Assembly (NCBI GenBank): GCA_023423405.1
Contig: JAFAFR010000043.1
Location: forward strand, 434,001 to 498,000
Direction: 5' to 3'
From: Bacteroidota bacterium
GTDB lineage: Bacteria; Bacteroidota; Bacteroidia; Chitinophagales; Chitinophagaceae
DNA length: 64,000 nucleotides
Part shown: positions 8,235 through 16,001 of the stretch, in pieces
Position numbering within the stretch: position 1 is the first letter of the stretch
Layout: every line of letters begins with the position of its first letter
The notes under the pieces: generated by a model
The model's input: only the letters and a program-made list of their open reading frames with translations
The model's database searches: none
What the model was told of the DNA's origin: nothing
Translations under genes and position numbers: made by a program

Positions 8235-9662
8235 TTACATGGTAAGCTCCCAGCCCTTTCTTCTTTCGCGTTTAACAAACTGGTTGGCTTCCTCGAAATT
8301 GGTGATGCGCATGTTTTTGGCATCCCAGAGAAGGGTTTTCCGGCCCAGGTATTTATCGCCCCATCCTTTGAGATTGGGGTTCTTCATCATCCAACTGCGA
8401 ATGGCCAGGTTTCCGATCAGGATGCTTTCCGTAAAGGGACCTGCATATTCAAAAGGAGAACTGGTGGTCGCCTTGCCGTAACCGGCGATACAGGCGTTCA
8501 CCCACTGCGCATAGTGTCCTTCCGGAACCCTCGGCAGCGTAATGGCGGGAAGGGTTTCTTTCATTTTCACCGTGGGCAGCAGGCGCGGGTTTTCACCATA
8601 ACAATCGGCCAGCAATTTGCCCTTGGTTCCCACGAACAATACGCCACCGTCCCAGTTGCCGAAAGCTTCTTCGGGCAACAGTTCATCGGGCCGTACCGGC
8701 AACAGCCCACCATCGTGCCACGACACTTTGATATTGCCCTTGCCGTCTGTGCGGGGATAGTTCAGGTGAATGATGGAAGCGGGCGGACAACTGTCCACAA
8801 AACTGCCTTCTACCCACATGTCCTTCCAAATATTGGCAACGCTGCATTCCACGGAGCTGGGATAGAGAATGGGAAGAATGCGGTACACGGGGTCCATGAT
8901 GTGGCAGGCCATATCGCCCAGGGCGCCGGTGCCGAAGGTCCACCAGCCGCGCCAGTTGAAGGGCAGGTAGGCGGGGTTATACTCTATGGCCTGCGCAGGT
9001 CCGAGCCAAAGGTCCCAGTCCAGCTCTTTGGGAACGGCATAGGTCCCCGTAGGCGTGGGAATACCCTGTGGCCATACCGGCCGATTGGTCCACGCGTGCA
9101 CTTCCGTCACTTCGCCGATGGTGCCGGCATCGATCAGTTCCTTGGCCCTGCGTACGCCGTCGCCGCTGCCGCCCTGGTTGCCCATTTGCGTAACCACTTT
9201 GTAGCGTTTAGCCGCTTCCGTTAGCAGGCGGGCTTCGTAGATATCGTGCGTGAGCGGTTTTTGTGTGTACACGTGTTTGCCCAGTTGCATGGCCGCCAGC
9301 GTGGCATTGGCGTGCGTATGATCGGGAGTGGAAATGGAAACCGCGTCGATGTTCTTTTTTTCTTTCTCCAGCATTTCCCGGAAATCCCTGTAATAACGCG
9401 CTTTTGGCTGGGCTTTGCGGGAGCCGGCTGCCTGGCGGTCGTCTACATCGGCGAGGGCAACGATATTGACTTTCCCGGTTTTAAAGAACTCGGCAAGGTC
9501 GCCCTGCCCTTTTCCTCCCACACCAATTCCGGCAACATTAAGCGTGTCGCTGGGGGCCGTATAGCCTTTCCCTAAAACATGCCGTGGTACAATAAAAAAA
9601 CCTGCTGCTGCAAGAGACGTGGATTGCAAGAATTTTCTTCGCGAAGCTGATTTGCGCGCCAT
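8235..9662 (-). CDS. Tat-exported Gfo/Idh/MocA-family oxidoreductase
   Basis: 475 residues. The N-terminus has a twin-arginine signal (SRRKFLQSTSLAAAGFFIVP), so the protein is probably exported folded with its cofactor. A Rossmann domain follows (LNVAGIGVGGKGQGDL), with the family's YTQKPLTHDIYEA motif and the catalytic-site region HAWTNRPVWPQG. The C-terminal alpha/beta domain closes the sheet. Family members are NAD(P)-dependent sugar or polyol dehydrogenases; Tat-exported ones in Bacteroidota often have a tightly bound nucleotide and act on glycosides. The substrate cannot be told. It is divergent from the CsaA-like gene. Confidence 0.88.
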   Translation of the reverse strand: MARKSASRRKFLQSTSLAAAGFFIVPRHVLGKGYTAPSDTLNVAGIGVGGKGQGDLAEFFKTGKVNIVALADVDDRQAAGSRKAQPKARYYRDFREMLEKEKKNIDAVSISTPDHTHANATLAAMQLGKHVYTQKPLTHDIYEARLLTEAAKRYKVVTQMGNQGGSGDGVRRAKELIDAGTIGEVTEVHAWTNRPVWPQGIPTPTGTYAVPKELDWDLWLGPAQAIEYNPAYLPFNWRGWWTFGTGALGDMACHIMDPVYRILPILYPSSVECSVANIWKDMWVEGSFVDSCPPASIIHLNYPRTDGKGNIKVSWHDGGLLPVRPDELLPEEAFGNWDGGVLFVGTKGKLLADCYGENPRLLPTVKMKETLPAITLPRVPEGHYAQWVNACIAGYGKATTSSPFEYAGPFTESILIGNLAIRSWMMKNPNLKGWGDKYLGRKTLLWDAKNMRITNFEEANQFVKRERRKGWELTM

Positions 9663-9733
9663 AATAACAAACTGTTTGTTAGTAAATAGAAGGGATGAAT
9701 TTACGGATTGCCCAGTACATTCACAGTAAAAAA

Positions 9734-10063
9734 ATGATCAGTTGGGATGATTTTGAAAAAATCGAAATGCGGGTGGGAACCATCCTCGAGGCAAATCTCT
9801 TTCCGGAAGCTAAAAAGCCGGCATACCAGCTCCTGGTAGATTTTGGGTCTTTGGGAATAAAACGCTCTTCTGCCCAGATCACCACCCTTTACACGCCGGC
9901 CTCGCTGGTAGGGAGGCAAGTTATTGCGGTAGTTAATTTCCCGCCCAAACAGATCGCCCGTTATGTGTCGGAGTGCCTGGTGATGGGCATCTATAATGAG
10001 AACAATGACGTAGTTTTATTAACTGCCGAAAGGCCTGTTGAAAACGGGCGGCGTATCGGCTGA
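9734..10063 (+). CDS. CsaA-like tRNA-binding-domain protein
   Basis: 109 residues from the ATG at 9734 (MISWDDFEKIEMRVGTI), which matches the start of the CsaA family. An upstream ATG at 9695 would add 13 residues that the family lacks. The whole protein is one OB-fold tRNA-binding (EMAP/Trbp111) domain: RVGTILEA, a long strand pair, SSAQITTLY, QVIAVVNFPPKQIA, and SECLVMGI. CsaA has been described as an export-related chaperone, and the fold binds tRNA; its actual role is uncertain. It ends 5 bases before ogt, so the two genes are probably cotranscribed. Confidence 0.85.
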   Translation: MISWDDFEKIEMRVGTILEANLFPEAKKPAYQLLVDFGSLGIKRSSAQITTLYTPASLVGRQVIAVVNFPPKQIARYVSECLVMGIYNENNDVVLLTAERPVENGRRIG

Positions 10064-10068
10064 TCAAC

Positions 10069-10578
10069 ATGGCAATAACCTACTACCAGTCGCCGCTTGG
10101 GCGAATTCGCATAACCGTTGCCGATAGCTGCGTTTCTGAAGTGCATTTTTGCAGCGACGACGAAGCTGCCGCGCCCGGGCAGGACGCCTCCGCTACCGGC
10201 AGCGCGGAAGAAAATGTCCTGCTGCAGGCCTGCACAGAGCAACTGATCGAATATTTCCACGGGCAAAGGCGTTTTTTTGATTTGCCCGTAACGCAGCCTG
10301 GTACCGCGTTCCAGCAGTCGGTGTGGAGCGAGCTCACCGCCATTCCCTTTGGTAAAACCATTTCCTACATGGATCTTGCGCGCCGCCTGGGCGATACCAA
10401 AGTCATCAGGGCGGCGGCCAGCACCAATGGCAAAAACAGGATCGCCATACTTGTTCCCTGCCACCGGGTGATCGGCTCCAACCGCGATCTGGTTGGCTAT
10501 GCAGGCGGACTCTGGCGCAAGCGTTGGTTGCTGGAGCATGAAAACAAGGTCGCCAACGGGGTGCAGACGCTATTTTAG
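10069..10578 (+). CDS. ogt: Methylated-DNA--protein-cysteine methyltransferase
   Basis: 169 residues. A suicide repair protein that moves the alkyl group of O6-alkylguanine to its own cysteine, C131, in the IALVPCHRVIG-type motif (here ILVPCHRVIG). The helix-turn-helix region with RAAASTNGKNR and the FGKTISYMDLA stretch precede it. A short acidic/Ala-rich insert (about residues 29-48) lies between the N-terminal strands and the first helix. The gene directly follows the CsaA-like gene, and its last 9 bases overlap the end of the convergent cdd. Confidence 0.95.
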   Translation: MAITYYQSPLGRIRITVADSCVSEVHFCSDDEAAAPGQDASATGSAEENVLLQACTEQLIEYFHGQRRFFDLPVTQPGTAFQQSVWSELTAIPFGKTISYMDLARRLGDTKVIRAAASTNGKNRIAILVPCHRVIGSNRDLVGYAGGLWRKRWLLEHENKVANGVQTLF

Positions 10579-11055
10579 ATCATCAGCATTGAAGGAAAGC
10601 GGCAGCAGCATGCTGGCGCTGGGAATGACATAGACCTTTCCTTCCATACCTCCCAGGATGAGCCGGATGGGATGCCGCAGTCTTTTTTCATATTCCTGCA
10701 GGCTTTGACGGCATATGCCGCAGGGCGAAATGGGATGGTCACTTTCCACGAGACTGCTGCGGTAGCTCAACGCCAGGCTTTCCACGGCCGTATTGGGGAA
10801 AAGCGACGAAACAGAAGCCAGCAATACTCTTTCCGCGCAAAGTCCCGCCGGAAAAGAGGCATTCTCCTGGTTGGATCCCGCAACGATCTCCCCGTTCACC
10901 AGTTTGGCCACCGCCCCTACCATGAAATTCGAATAGGGTGCATAGGCGTGCAGGGTAACTTCCCGCGCTTCCGATAACAGCCAGGCATCTTCTTCCTTCA
11001 GCTCCTCAATGGAATTGTACACGTCGTAATTAAAATGGAAAGCAGCTTTTTCCAT
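10570..11055 (-). CDS. cdd: Cytidine deaminase
   Basis: 161 residues, a homotetrameric-type cytidine/deoxycytidine deaminase in pyrimidine salvage. The zinc site is C73-A-E75 (GLCAERVLL) plus PCGIC at 111-115, where Glu75 is the proton shuttle. The substrate loop NQENASFPAG is conserved. An N-terminal extension of about 20 residues precedes the first helix. The gene starts 6 bases downstream of the lepB stop on the same strand, so lepB-cdd is probably one transcript. Its 3' end overlaps ogt on the other strand by 9 bases. Confidence 0.94.
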   Translation of the reverse strand: MEKAAFHFNYDVYNSIEELKEEDAWLLSEAREVTLHAYAPYSNFMVGAVAKLVNGEIVAGSNQENASFPAGLCAERVLLASVSSLFPNTAVESLALSYRSSLVESDHPISPCGICRQSLQEYEKRLRHPIRLILGGMEGKVYVIPSASMLLPLSFNADDLK

Positions 11056-11061
11056 AGGTGC

Positions 11062-12618
11062 TTATTTTATGGCCCTGAAGAGCCGGTTCCAGCGGATGCC
11101 GTTCTTCAGGCTCATCCAGATGATCCAGGCTTCCCCTACTACATGGTCTTCGGGAACAAAGCCCCAGAAGCGGCTGTCCTGCGAATAATGGCGGTTGTCT
11201 CCCATCATCCAGTAATAATTCATTTTAAATGTGTACTGGTTGGTGGCAACGCCGTTGATCATAAAGCCGTCGCCCTGGCGTTCGAGGGTATTGTGTTCGT
11301 ACACGCGGATGGCCCTTTCATACAGGTTGTAGTTTTCGGGCGTGAGCGTGAGCGTTTTTCCTTTTTCGGGGATCCAGAGCGGTCCAAAATCGTCCACGGT
11401 CCACTTGTGCAGGGTATCGTAAGGAAAACAAAGCGTTCCCCATAAGCGGGGATCGATCTGGGAGGGATGAATGAGTTGTGGCTTGATGGATTTTGCCAGT
11501 CCGGATGTTTTCATTTTGGCAACGGCTTCGTTGGTGAGCAGCATATTGAATTTATTGCCACCCAGGCTGCTGAGCTCTTCAGGATTGTCAATATCAATAT
11601 TGTATTCATCCTGCATGGTCTCCGCGTTGAATGGCTGGCCGTTGGTTTCCACTTCGTACATGATCTGGCTGTGCGGCGGCTCAAACCCGGGCTCGTGGTC
11701 AATATAAACGCGGCCATCCCTTACTTCCAGGGTATCTCCCGCAATGGCCACGCAGCGTTTGATATAGTTTTCTTTCTTATCAACGGGGCGGACCACGAGC
11801 GGGTAATGCTCGGGGTCCGATAAGATGATCTGGCGGCCGGCATCGATGCTGCCGTTACCCAACTGCCGGGCGGCATCGTAATAGGGATTGATCGACTGGA
11901 ATTCGGGTCGGTTGATGACTGTGTCGCCGGTGGGGAAATTGAACACGACCACGTCGTTCCTTTTCACCGGGCTGGCAAACCACCGGCTGTAGGGCAGTTT
12001 GATGGCCTCGGTATACGAGCGCATATCCGTACCCGGTATGGTATGATGCACAAAGGGAATGGCCAGCGGTGTATTGGGAATGCGGGGCCCATAGCTCAGT
12101 TTGCTCACGAACAGGAAATCGTTCACGAGCAGGGTCTTTTCCATGGAGCCCGTGGGGATTACATAGGCTTCAAAAATGAAAATGCGTATGAGGGTTGCCG
12201 CAACGATGGCGAAAATGCCTGCGTCGACCCACTCGCGGATGGTGGACTTCTGGTAGTGCGCTACGCCTTCCGGCCCAATGAAGCGGGTGTCTTTGGCAAA
12301 CGCCACATAAGGGAAATAGAAAAAGGGCACCAGGCAGGTCAGGGCATGCTCCCAAAAACTGAATTTTCCAAAGCATTTGATGAACTCAATGAAAATGCCC
12401 AGGGTAACAAACCATCCTACTACAGGAATCAATTGCCAGAAAAACCAGTGTTTTGGCCTTTTGGCGATGGCGATCATTTCCCAGGTATTATAAAAGGGTA
12501 TCCAGGCTTTCCAGCCGGCTACCCCGGCTTTTTGGAATAACTTTGAAAGTCCATAGGCAGGCAAAACAAAAATGAGTAAGGATATCAGCGCTACGATCAG
12601 GATTTGATGCGTTGTCAT
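11062..12618 (-). CDS. lepB: Signal peptidase I, long form with N-terminal membrane domain
   Basis: 518 residues, against about 320 in E. coli. Residues 1-125 hold extra membrane segments (5-25, about 58-78, about 90-110) of a kind fused to LepB in Bacteroidota. The S26 peptidase follows another membrane helix (132-150). The catalytic Ser is S158 (IPTGSMEKTLL) and the general-base Lys is K287 (NYIKRCVAIAGD). About 130 residues separate them, far more than in short LepB proteins, so there is a large periplasmic insert. The box-E motif GDNRHYSQDSRFWGFV is near the C-terminus. The enzyme removes signal peptides from Sec and Tat substrates. Confidence 0.93.
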   Translation of the reverse strand: MTTHQILIVALISLLIFVLPAYGLSKLFQKAGVAGWKAWIPFYNTWEMIAIAKRPKHWFFWQLIPVVGWFVTLGIFIEFIKCFGKFSFWEHALTCLVPFFYFPYVAFAKDTRFIGPEGVAHYQKSTIREWVDAGIFAIVAATLIRIFIFEAYVIPTGSMEKTLLVNDFLFVSKLSYGPRIPNTPLAIPFVHHTIPGTDMRSYTEAIKLPYSRWFASPVKRNDVVVFNFPTGDTVINRPEFQSINPYYDAARQLGNGSIDAGRQIILSDPEHYPLVVRPVDKKENYIKRCVAIAGDTLEVRDGRVYIDHEPGFEPPHSQIMYEVETNGQPFNAETMQDEYNIDIDNPEELSSLGGNKFNMLLTNEAVAKMKTSGLAKSIKPQLIHPSQIDPRLWGTLCFPYDTLHKWTVDDFGPLWIPEKGKTLTLTPENYNLYERAIRVYEHNTLERQGDGFMINGVATNQYTFKMNYYWMMGDNRHYSQDSRFWGFVPEDHVVGEAWIIWMSLKNGIRWNRLFRAIK

Positions 12619-12735
12619 TCGAGCAATTTAGATTCGGACAAAAATACCATTCTGTATCAAAAATGGGGTTTATTCCCCTTATTTGTTCCCACTGGCGCAG
12701 AAATATGACAGCCATGGCCCAAAGAATTTGTTAAG

Positions 12736-13617
12736 ATGCCCCGCTTCACCATCAATGATATAGAAAAAATGACCGGCATAAAAGCGCATACGCTGCGGGT
12801 TTGGGAGCAGCGGTACCTGGTGCAGCCTGCCAGGAGAAAAGAAAGCGGTCACCGGTATTACGACGAAGAAGACCTCAAGCATTTATTGCGGTTGGCCATG
12901 CTGTACAGATCGGGCCACAAGATATCCACGCTTGCCAGCCTGCAGGAAGAAGAGATCAGGATACTCGTGCGGCAACTGGAGGCAAAAAAGCCGCAGGAGG
13001 CGGCGGTATGGGACCTGGTGAGGTACAGCCTGTCGTTTGACCAGGAGGGGCTTGGGTCCCTGCTCGATTCGCTGGTGGGACAGCACGGGCTGGAGGAAAC
13101 CTTCTTCCGGTTCATAGATCCCTTCCTGGACCTGATGCGCACGCTCTGGCTTACCGACAGGGCAACGCCGGCCCAGCAGCATTTCGCGAGCCAGCTCATC
13201 CGGCATGCCATCATCGCCGCCACGGAGGCGATAGAAAAAGCTTCCGTTCCTCCCCCTCCTGAATTATTGCTGTTCACTTCCGTGAGTGACCCACAGGAGA
13301 TGCTGCTGCTTTTTATGGCCTACCTGCTGCGCAGGAACAGATATTCTTTTTTATACCTGGGCGCCCAGGTTGAGCCGGCACTTGTGCTGGAATTTTTGCA
13401 GCAATACGCCGTCAAAGGAATATTGATCCCTGTCAGCACCCCGCTGGCAACAGATCCGTTGGAGAACCTGCTGCACGCCGTAACAAACCGGTATCCGCAA
13501 ATAGATATTGTATTAGCCGGTAATCCAGAGATCCTGGAGCAGGTAGAGGAAATACCCTGCAGGCGCCTCAATGGGCAGGCGGAAATAACGGCTTACTGTA
13601 AACAGCCCCTTCCCTAA
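12736..13617 (+). CDS. MerR-type regulator with a degenerate B12-binding domain (CarH/LitR-like)
   Basis: 293 residues. A MerR winged helix-turn-helix domain (2-70; FTINDIEKMTGIKAHTLRVWEQRY) is followed by the helical cap and Rossmann-like module of CarH-type, adenosylcobalamin-dependent light sensors. In the cap, the family W-x9-E-H motif is W138-x9-Q148-H149. In the Rossmann part, the loop that should carry the axial histidine reads SVSDPQEML (183-190), and there is no His from residue 158 to about 235. B12 binding is therefore doubtful, although the fold seems intact (RYSFLYLGAQVEP, VLAGNPEI). No carotenoid genes are nearby. Its last 4 bases overlap the convergent response-regulator gene. 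Confidence 0.85.
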   Translation: MPRFTINDIEKMTGIKAHTLRVWEQRYLVQPARRKESGHRYYDEEDLKHLLRLAMLYRSGHKISTLASLQEEEIRILVRQLEAKKPQEAAVWDLVRYSLSFDQEGLGSLLDSLVGQHGLEETFFRFIDPFLDLMRTLWLTDRATPAQQHFASQLIRHAIIAATEAIEKASVPPPPELLLFTSVSDPQEMLLLFMAYLLRRNRYSFLYLGAQVEPALVLEFLQQYAVKGILIPVSTPLATDPLENLLHAVTNRYPQIDIVLAGNPEILEQVEEIPCRRLNGQAEITAYCKQPLP

Positions 13618-14777
13618 TTGCGGGGCACTACGTTGTTGATCACGTCTTCACGCAGGATGGTTTTGCCGGAAAGGATAACCAGGCGTTCTACCACATTTCT
13701 CAGTTCGCGGATATTCCCGGTCCAGTTGTATTGCTTGAGCGCATCCAGGGCGCCTTTGTCGATATCTTTTTTTGCAATTCCGTATTCCGCGCAAATGTTT
13801 TCCAGGAATTTGTCCACGAGGGCGGGGATATCGTCCCTGCGTTCGTTCAGGCTGGGAACATGAATGAGTATGACGCTGAGGCGGTGATAGAGGTCGAGCC
13901 GGAAATTTTTCTCCTCCACTTCCTTAAGCAGGTCTTTGTTCGTAGCGGCCACTACCCGCACGTCCACTGAAATTTCTTTTTCGCCACCCACCCGGGTGAT
14001 CTTTCCTTCCTGCAATGCCCGCAATACCTTGGCCTGGGCGCTGAGGCTCATGTCGCCGATCTCGTCGAGGAAAAGAGTGCCGCCGCTGGCCTGTTCAAAT
14101 TTCCCGATGCGCTGTTTGATGGCCGAAGTAAAGGAGCCCTTTTCATGCCCGAAGAGTTCGCTCTCAATCAGCTCCCCTGGAATGGCCGCGCAGTTTACTT
14201 CCACCAGTTGTCCGGAGGAACGGTTGCTCTTTTCGTGGATCCAGCGCGCTACCAGTTCCTTGCCTACCCCGTTTTCGCCGGTTATCAGCACACGGGCATC
14301 TGTAGGCGCCACTTTTTCAATGGTATCCTTGATGCGCTGGATAGCGGGAGAATCGCCGATCATTTCCTGCACCTTGCTCACCTTGCGTTTCAGCACCCTG
14401 GTTTCGCTTACCAGGTTGGTTTTATCCATGGCGTTGCGCAGGGTGATGAGCAGGCGGTTGAGATCGGGTGGTTTGGAAATATAATCGAAAGCGCCCTTCT
14501 TAACCGCTTCCACGGCTGTTTCAATGGTACCGTGGCCCGATATCATGATGATGGGAATATCGGGGTTGGTTTCGCGGGCCTTATCCAGAAACTCCAGCCC
14601 GTCGAGCTTGGGCATTTTGATGTCGCAGAGAACCACATCGAATGTTTTTTCCCTGAACTTTTTCAGTCCCTCTTCCCCGTCGGATGCTTCTTCAATTTTA
14701 TATCCCTCGTAGGACAATATTTCGCTTAATGTTTTTCTGATGGCTCTTTCGTCGTCGATGATCAGGATGTTAGACAT
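13614..14777 (-). CDS. NtrC-type sigma54-activator response regulator lacking a DNA-binding domain
   Basis: 387 residues. The receiver domain (1-118) has the acidic pocket IIDDE and phospho-acceptor D52 (VVLCDIKMP), and the switch Lys in ISKPPD. The AAA+ domain (about 138-375) has Walker A GENGVGKE, Walker B GGTLFLDEIGDM and the sensor region RLDLYHRLSV. The sigma54-contacting L1 loop reads GSFTSA (about 213-218) where GAFTGA is canonical. The protein stops right after the AAA+ lid (WTGNIRELRNVVERLVIL, then NNVVPRN), so the usual Fis-type helix-turn-helix is absent. No histidine kinase is adjacent. It is divergent from DUF4846. Confidence 0.93.
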   Translation of the reverse strand: MSNILIIDDERAIRKTLSEILSYEGYKIEEASDGEEGLKKFREKTFDVVLCDIKMPKLDGLEFLDKARETNPDIPIIMISGHGTIETAVEAVKKGAFDYISKPPDLNRLLITLRNAMDKTNLVSETRVLKRKVSKVQEMIGDSPAIQRIKDTIEKVAPTDARVLITGENGVGKELVARWIHEKSNRSSGQLVEVNCAAIPGELIESELFGHEKGSFTSAIKQRIGKFEQASGGTLFLDEIGDMSLSAQAKVLRALQEGKITRVGGEKEISVDVRVVAATNKDLLKEVEEKNFRLDLYHRLSVILIHVPSLNERRDDIPALVDKFLENICAEYGIAKKDIDKGALDALKQYNWTGNIRELRNVVERLVILSGKTILREDVINNVVPRN

Positions 14778-14861
14778 GGTGTTAAAATTATTCTAAAGGG
14801 CGAGGCTGTTTATGCAAGTCGTATGCCACTGCATCTTGGTTCTTACCAAAAGTAGGTATAA

Positions 14862-15665
14862 ATGCAATTGTCCCTTTTCCTTTCAATTATTTTGCCATTT
14901 TTACTGCCGCCGCCCCTTCCTGCCACAATTGGCGACATTCCGGTGCCGCCCGGTTATCAAAGACTATCGCTGCCGGCAGGTTCCGTCGGGGAATACCTGC
15001 GGCGGATTCCGCTCCGGGCCAACAATACGGTATATCTCTACAATGGGCAACCGAAAACCAACCAGTCGGCCCAGTTTGCCGTAACCGCTATCCCTATCCG
15101 CAAAGAAGACATACTGCAATGCGCCGACGCCGTCATCCTGCTGCGGGCTTCCTACCTGTTTGAATCGGGCAGGCTGGATGAGATCTGTTTCCGGGCTACC
15201 GATGGCACCCGGCTCAGCTATGCCGACTGGTGTGCGGGCAAAAGATACCGCCTGCAGGGGCAAAAGCTGGTGGTAAGCAGCAAGCCTGCCGCTGTAACAG
15301 GCAGGTATAACCGTAAAAGCCTGGATGCCTACCTCGATTTTGTTTTCCGCTTCGCCGGTACGGCCTCCCTGGCCCGGCAGTTGGTAAAGATCGATCCGGT
15401 GAAGGAACTGGCGCCGGGAGATGTATTCCTGCAGGGTGGGTTTCCCGGGCACATTGTGCTGGTGGTTGATATGGCGGCTGATGCTGCCGGCCGGCGGAAA
15501 TACCTGCTGTTGCAGGGTTATATGCCCAGCCAGGACATCCATGTGCTGCGTTGTCCCGCTAACGCCGCCGGTGATCCCTGGTACAGCCTCGATAACCGCG
15601 ATGTACGAACGCCGGAATGGCATTTCCCCGCCGGCGCCGCCTGCCGTTTCGCTGTGGAACCGTAA
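14862..15665 (+). CDS. DUF4846 exported protein
   Basis: 267 residues beginning with a signal peptide (LSLFLSIILPFLLPPPLPA). The mature part fits DUF4846: GYQRLSLPAGSVGEYLRRIPL, YLYNGQPK, then QCADAVILLRASYLFESGRLDEICF, WCAGKRYR, a helical segment SLDAYLDFVFRFAGTASL, and the C-terminal GDVFLQGGFPGHIVLVVDMA and LLLQGYMPSQDIHVLR. This last part looks like an NlpC/P60 or CHAP-type beta core with a GHIVLVVD histidine, but the family's activity is not established. No partner gene is cotranscribed; the next gene has its own promoter. Confidence 0.85.
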   Translation: MQLSLFLSIILPFLLPPPLPATIGDIPVPPGYQRLSLPAGSVGEYLRRIPLRANNTVYLYNGQPKTNQSAQFAVTAIPIRKEDILQCADAVILLRASYLFESGRLDEICFRATDGTRLSYADWCAGKRYRLQGQKLVVSSKPAAVTGRYNRKSLDAYLDFVFRFAGTASLARQLVKIDPVKELAPGDVFLQGGFPGHIVLVVDMAADAAGRRKYLLLQGYMPSQDIHVLRCPANAAGDPWYSLDNRDVRTPEWHFPAGAACRFAVEP

Positions 15666-15708
15666 GCGGGTATCGTAATATTACGAAAATAAATCAGGTA
15701 TTTCTGCC

Positions 15709-15739
15709 TTGTCAAAAGGGTTGGGCAGTATTATTTTTG
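15709..15739 (+). promoter_or_regulatory. Consensus Bacteroidota promoter of the small membrane protein
   Basis: TTG (15709-15711), a 20-base spacer, then TATTTTTG (15732-15739), a full match to TAnnTTTG. The ATG of the 50-residue gene follows 31 bases later. Confidence 0.65.
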
Positions 15740-15770
15740 AGTAATCCTTTGAATAACAAAATATCCACCT

Positions 15771-15923
15771 ATGAACACATTAAAACACCCCCTGAAGTCC
15801 ACACAGGAAGTTACGGTGTGGCAGCTCACCGCTAAAATCGTAGTGCTGGCCGGCGTACTGATGGCATACAGCTATTGCTTTCTGCTTACCATCAGCAGCG
15901 TGCTGAAGCTCGCACATCACTAA
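15771..15923 (+). CDS. Unrecognised 50-residue single-pass membrane protein
   Basis: A short gene that ORF callers easily miss. It reads MNTLKHPLKSTQEVTVWQLT, then one hydrophobic segment of about 25 residues (AKIVVLAGVLMAYSYC and on through FLLTISSVL), then KLAHH. A positively charged N-terminus and a single central helix suggest an inner-membrane protein with the N-terminus inside. It is supported by a consensus promoter with normal leader length and a perfect terminator 31 bases after the stop. I do not recognise a family. Confidence 0.65.
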   Translation: MNTLKHPLKSTQEVTVWQLTAKIVVLAGVLMAYSYCFLLTISSVLKLAHH

Positions 15924-15954
15924 AGCATTTGATGGATTGATATAATGGTTAATG

Positions 15955-15990
15955 AACAAGAAAGCCGCTGGATTCAGCGGCTTTCTTGTT
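15955..15990. terminator. Perfect 16-bp-stem bidirectional terminator
   Basis: AACAAGAAAGCCGCTG pairs without mismatch to CAGCGGCTTTCTTGTT around GATT. It sits between the convergent small membrane protein gene and pdhB. Confidence 0.9.
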
Positions 15991-16001
15991 GTATGGGACA
16001 G

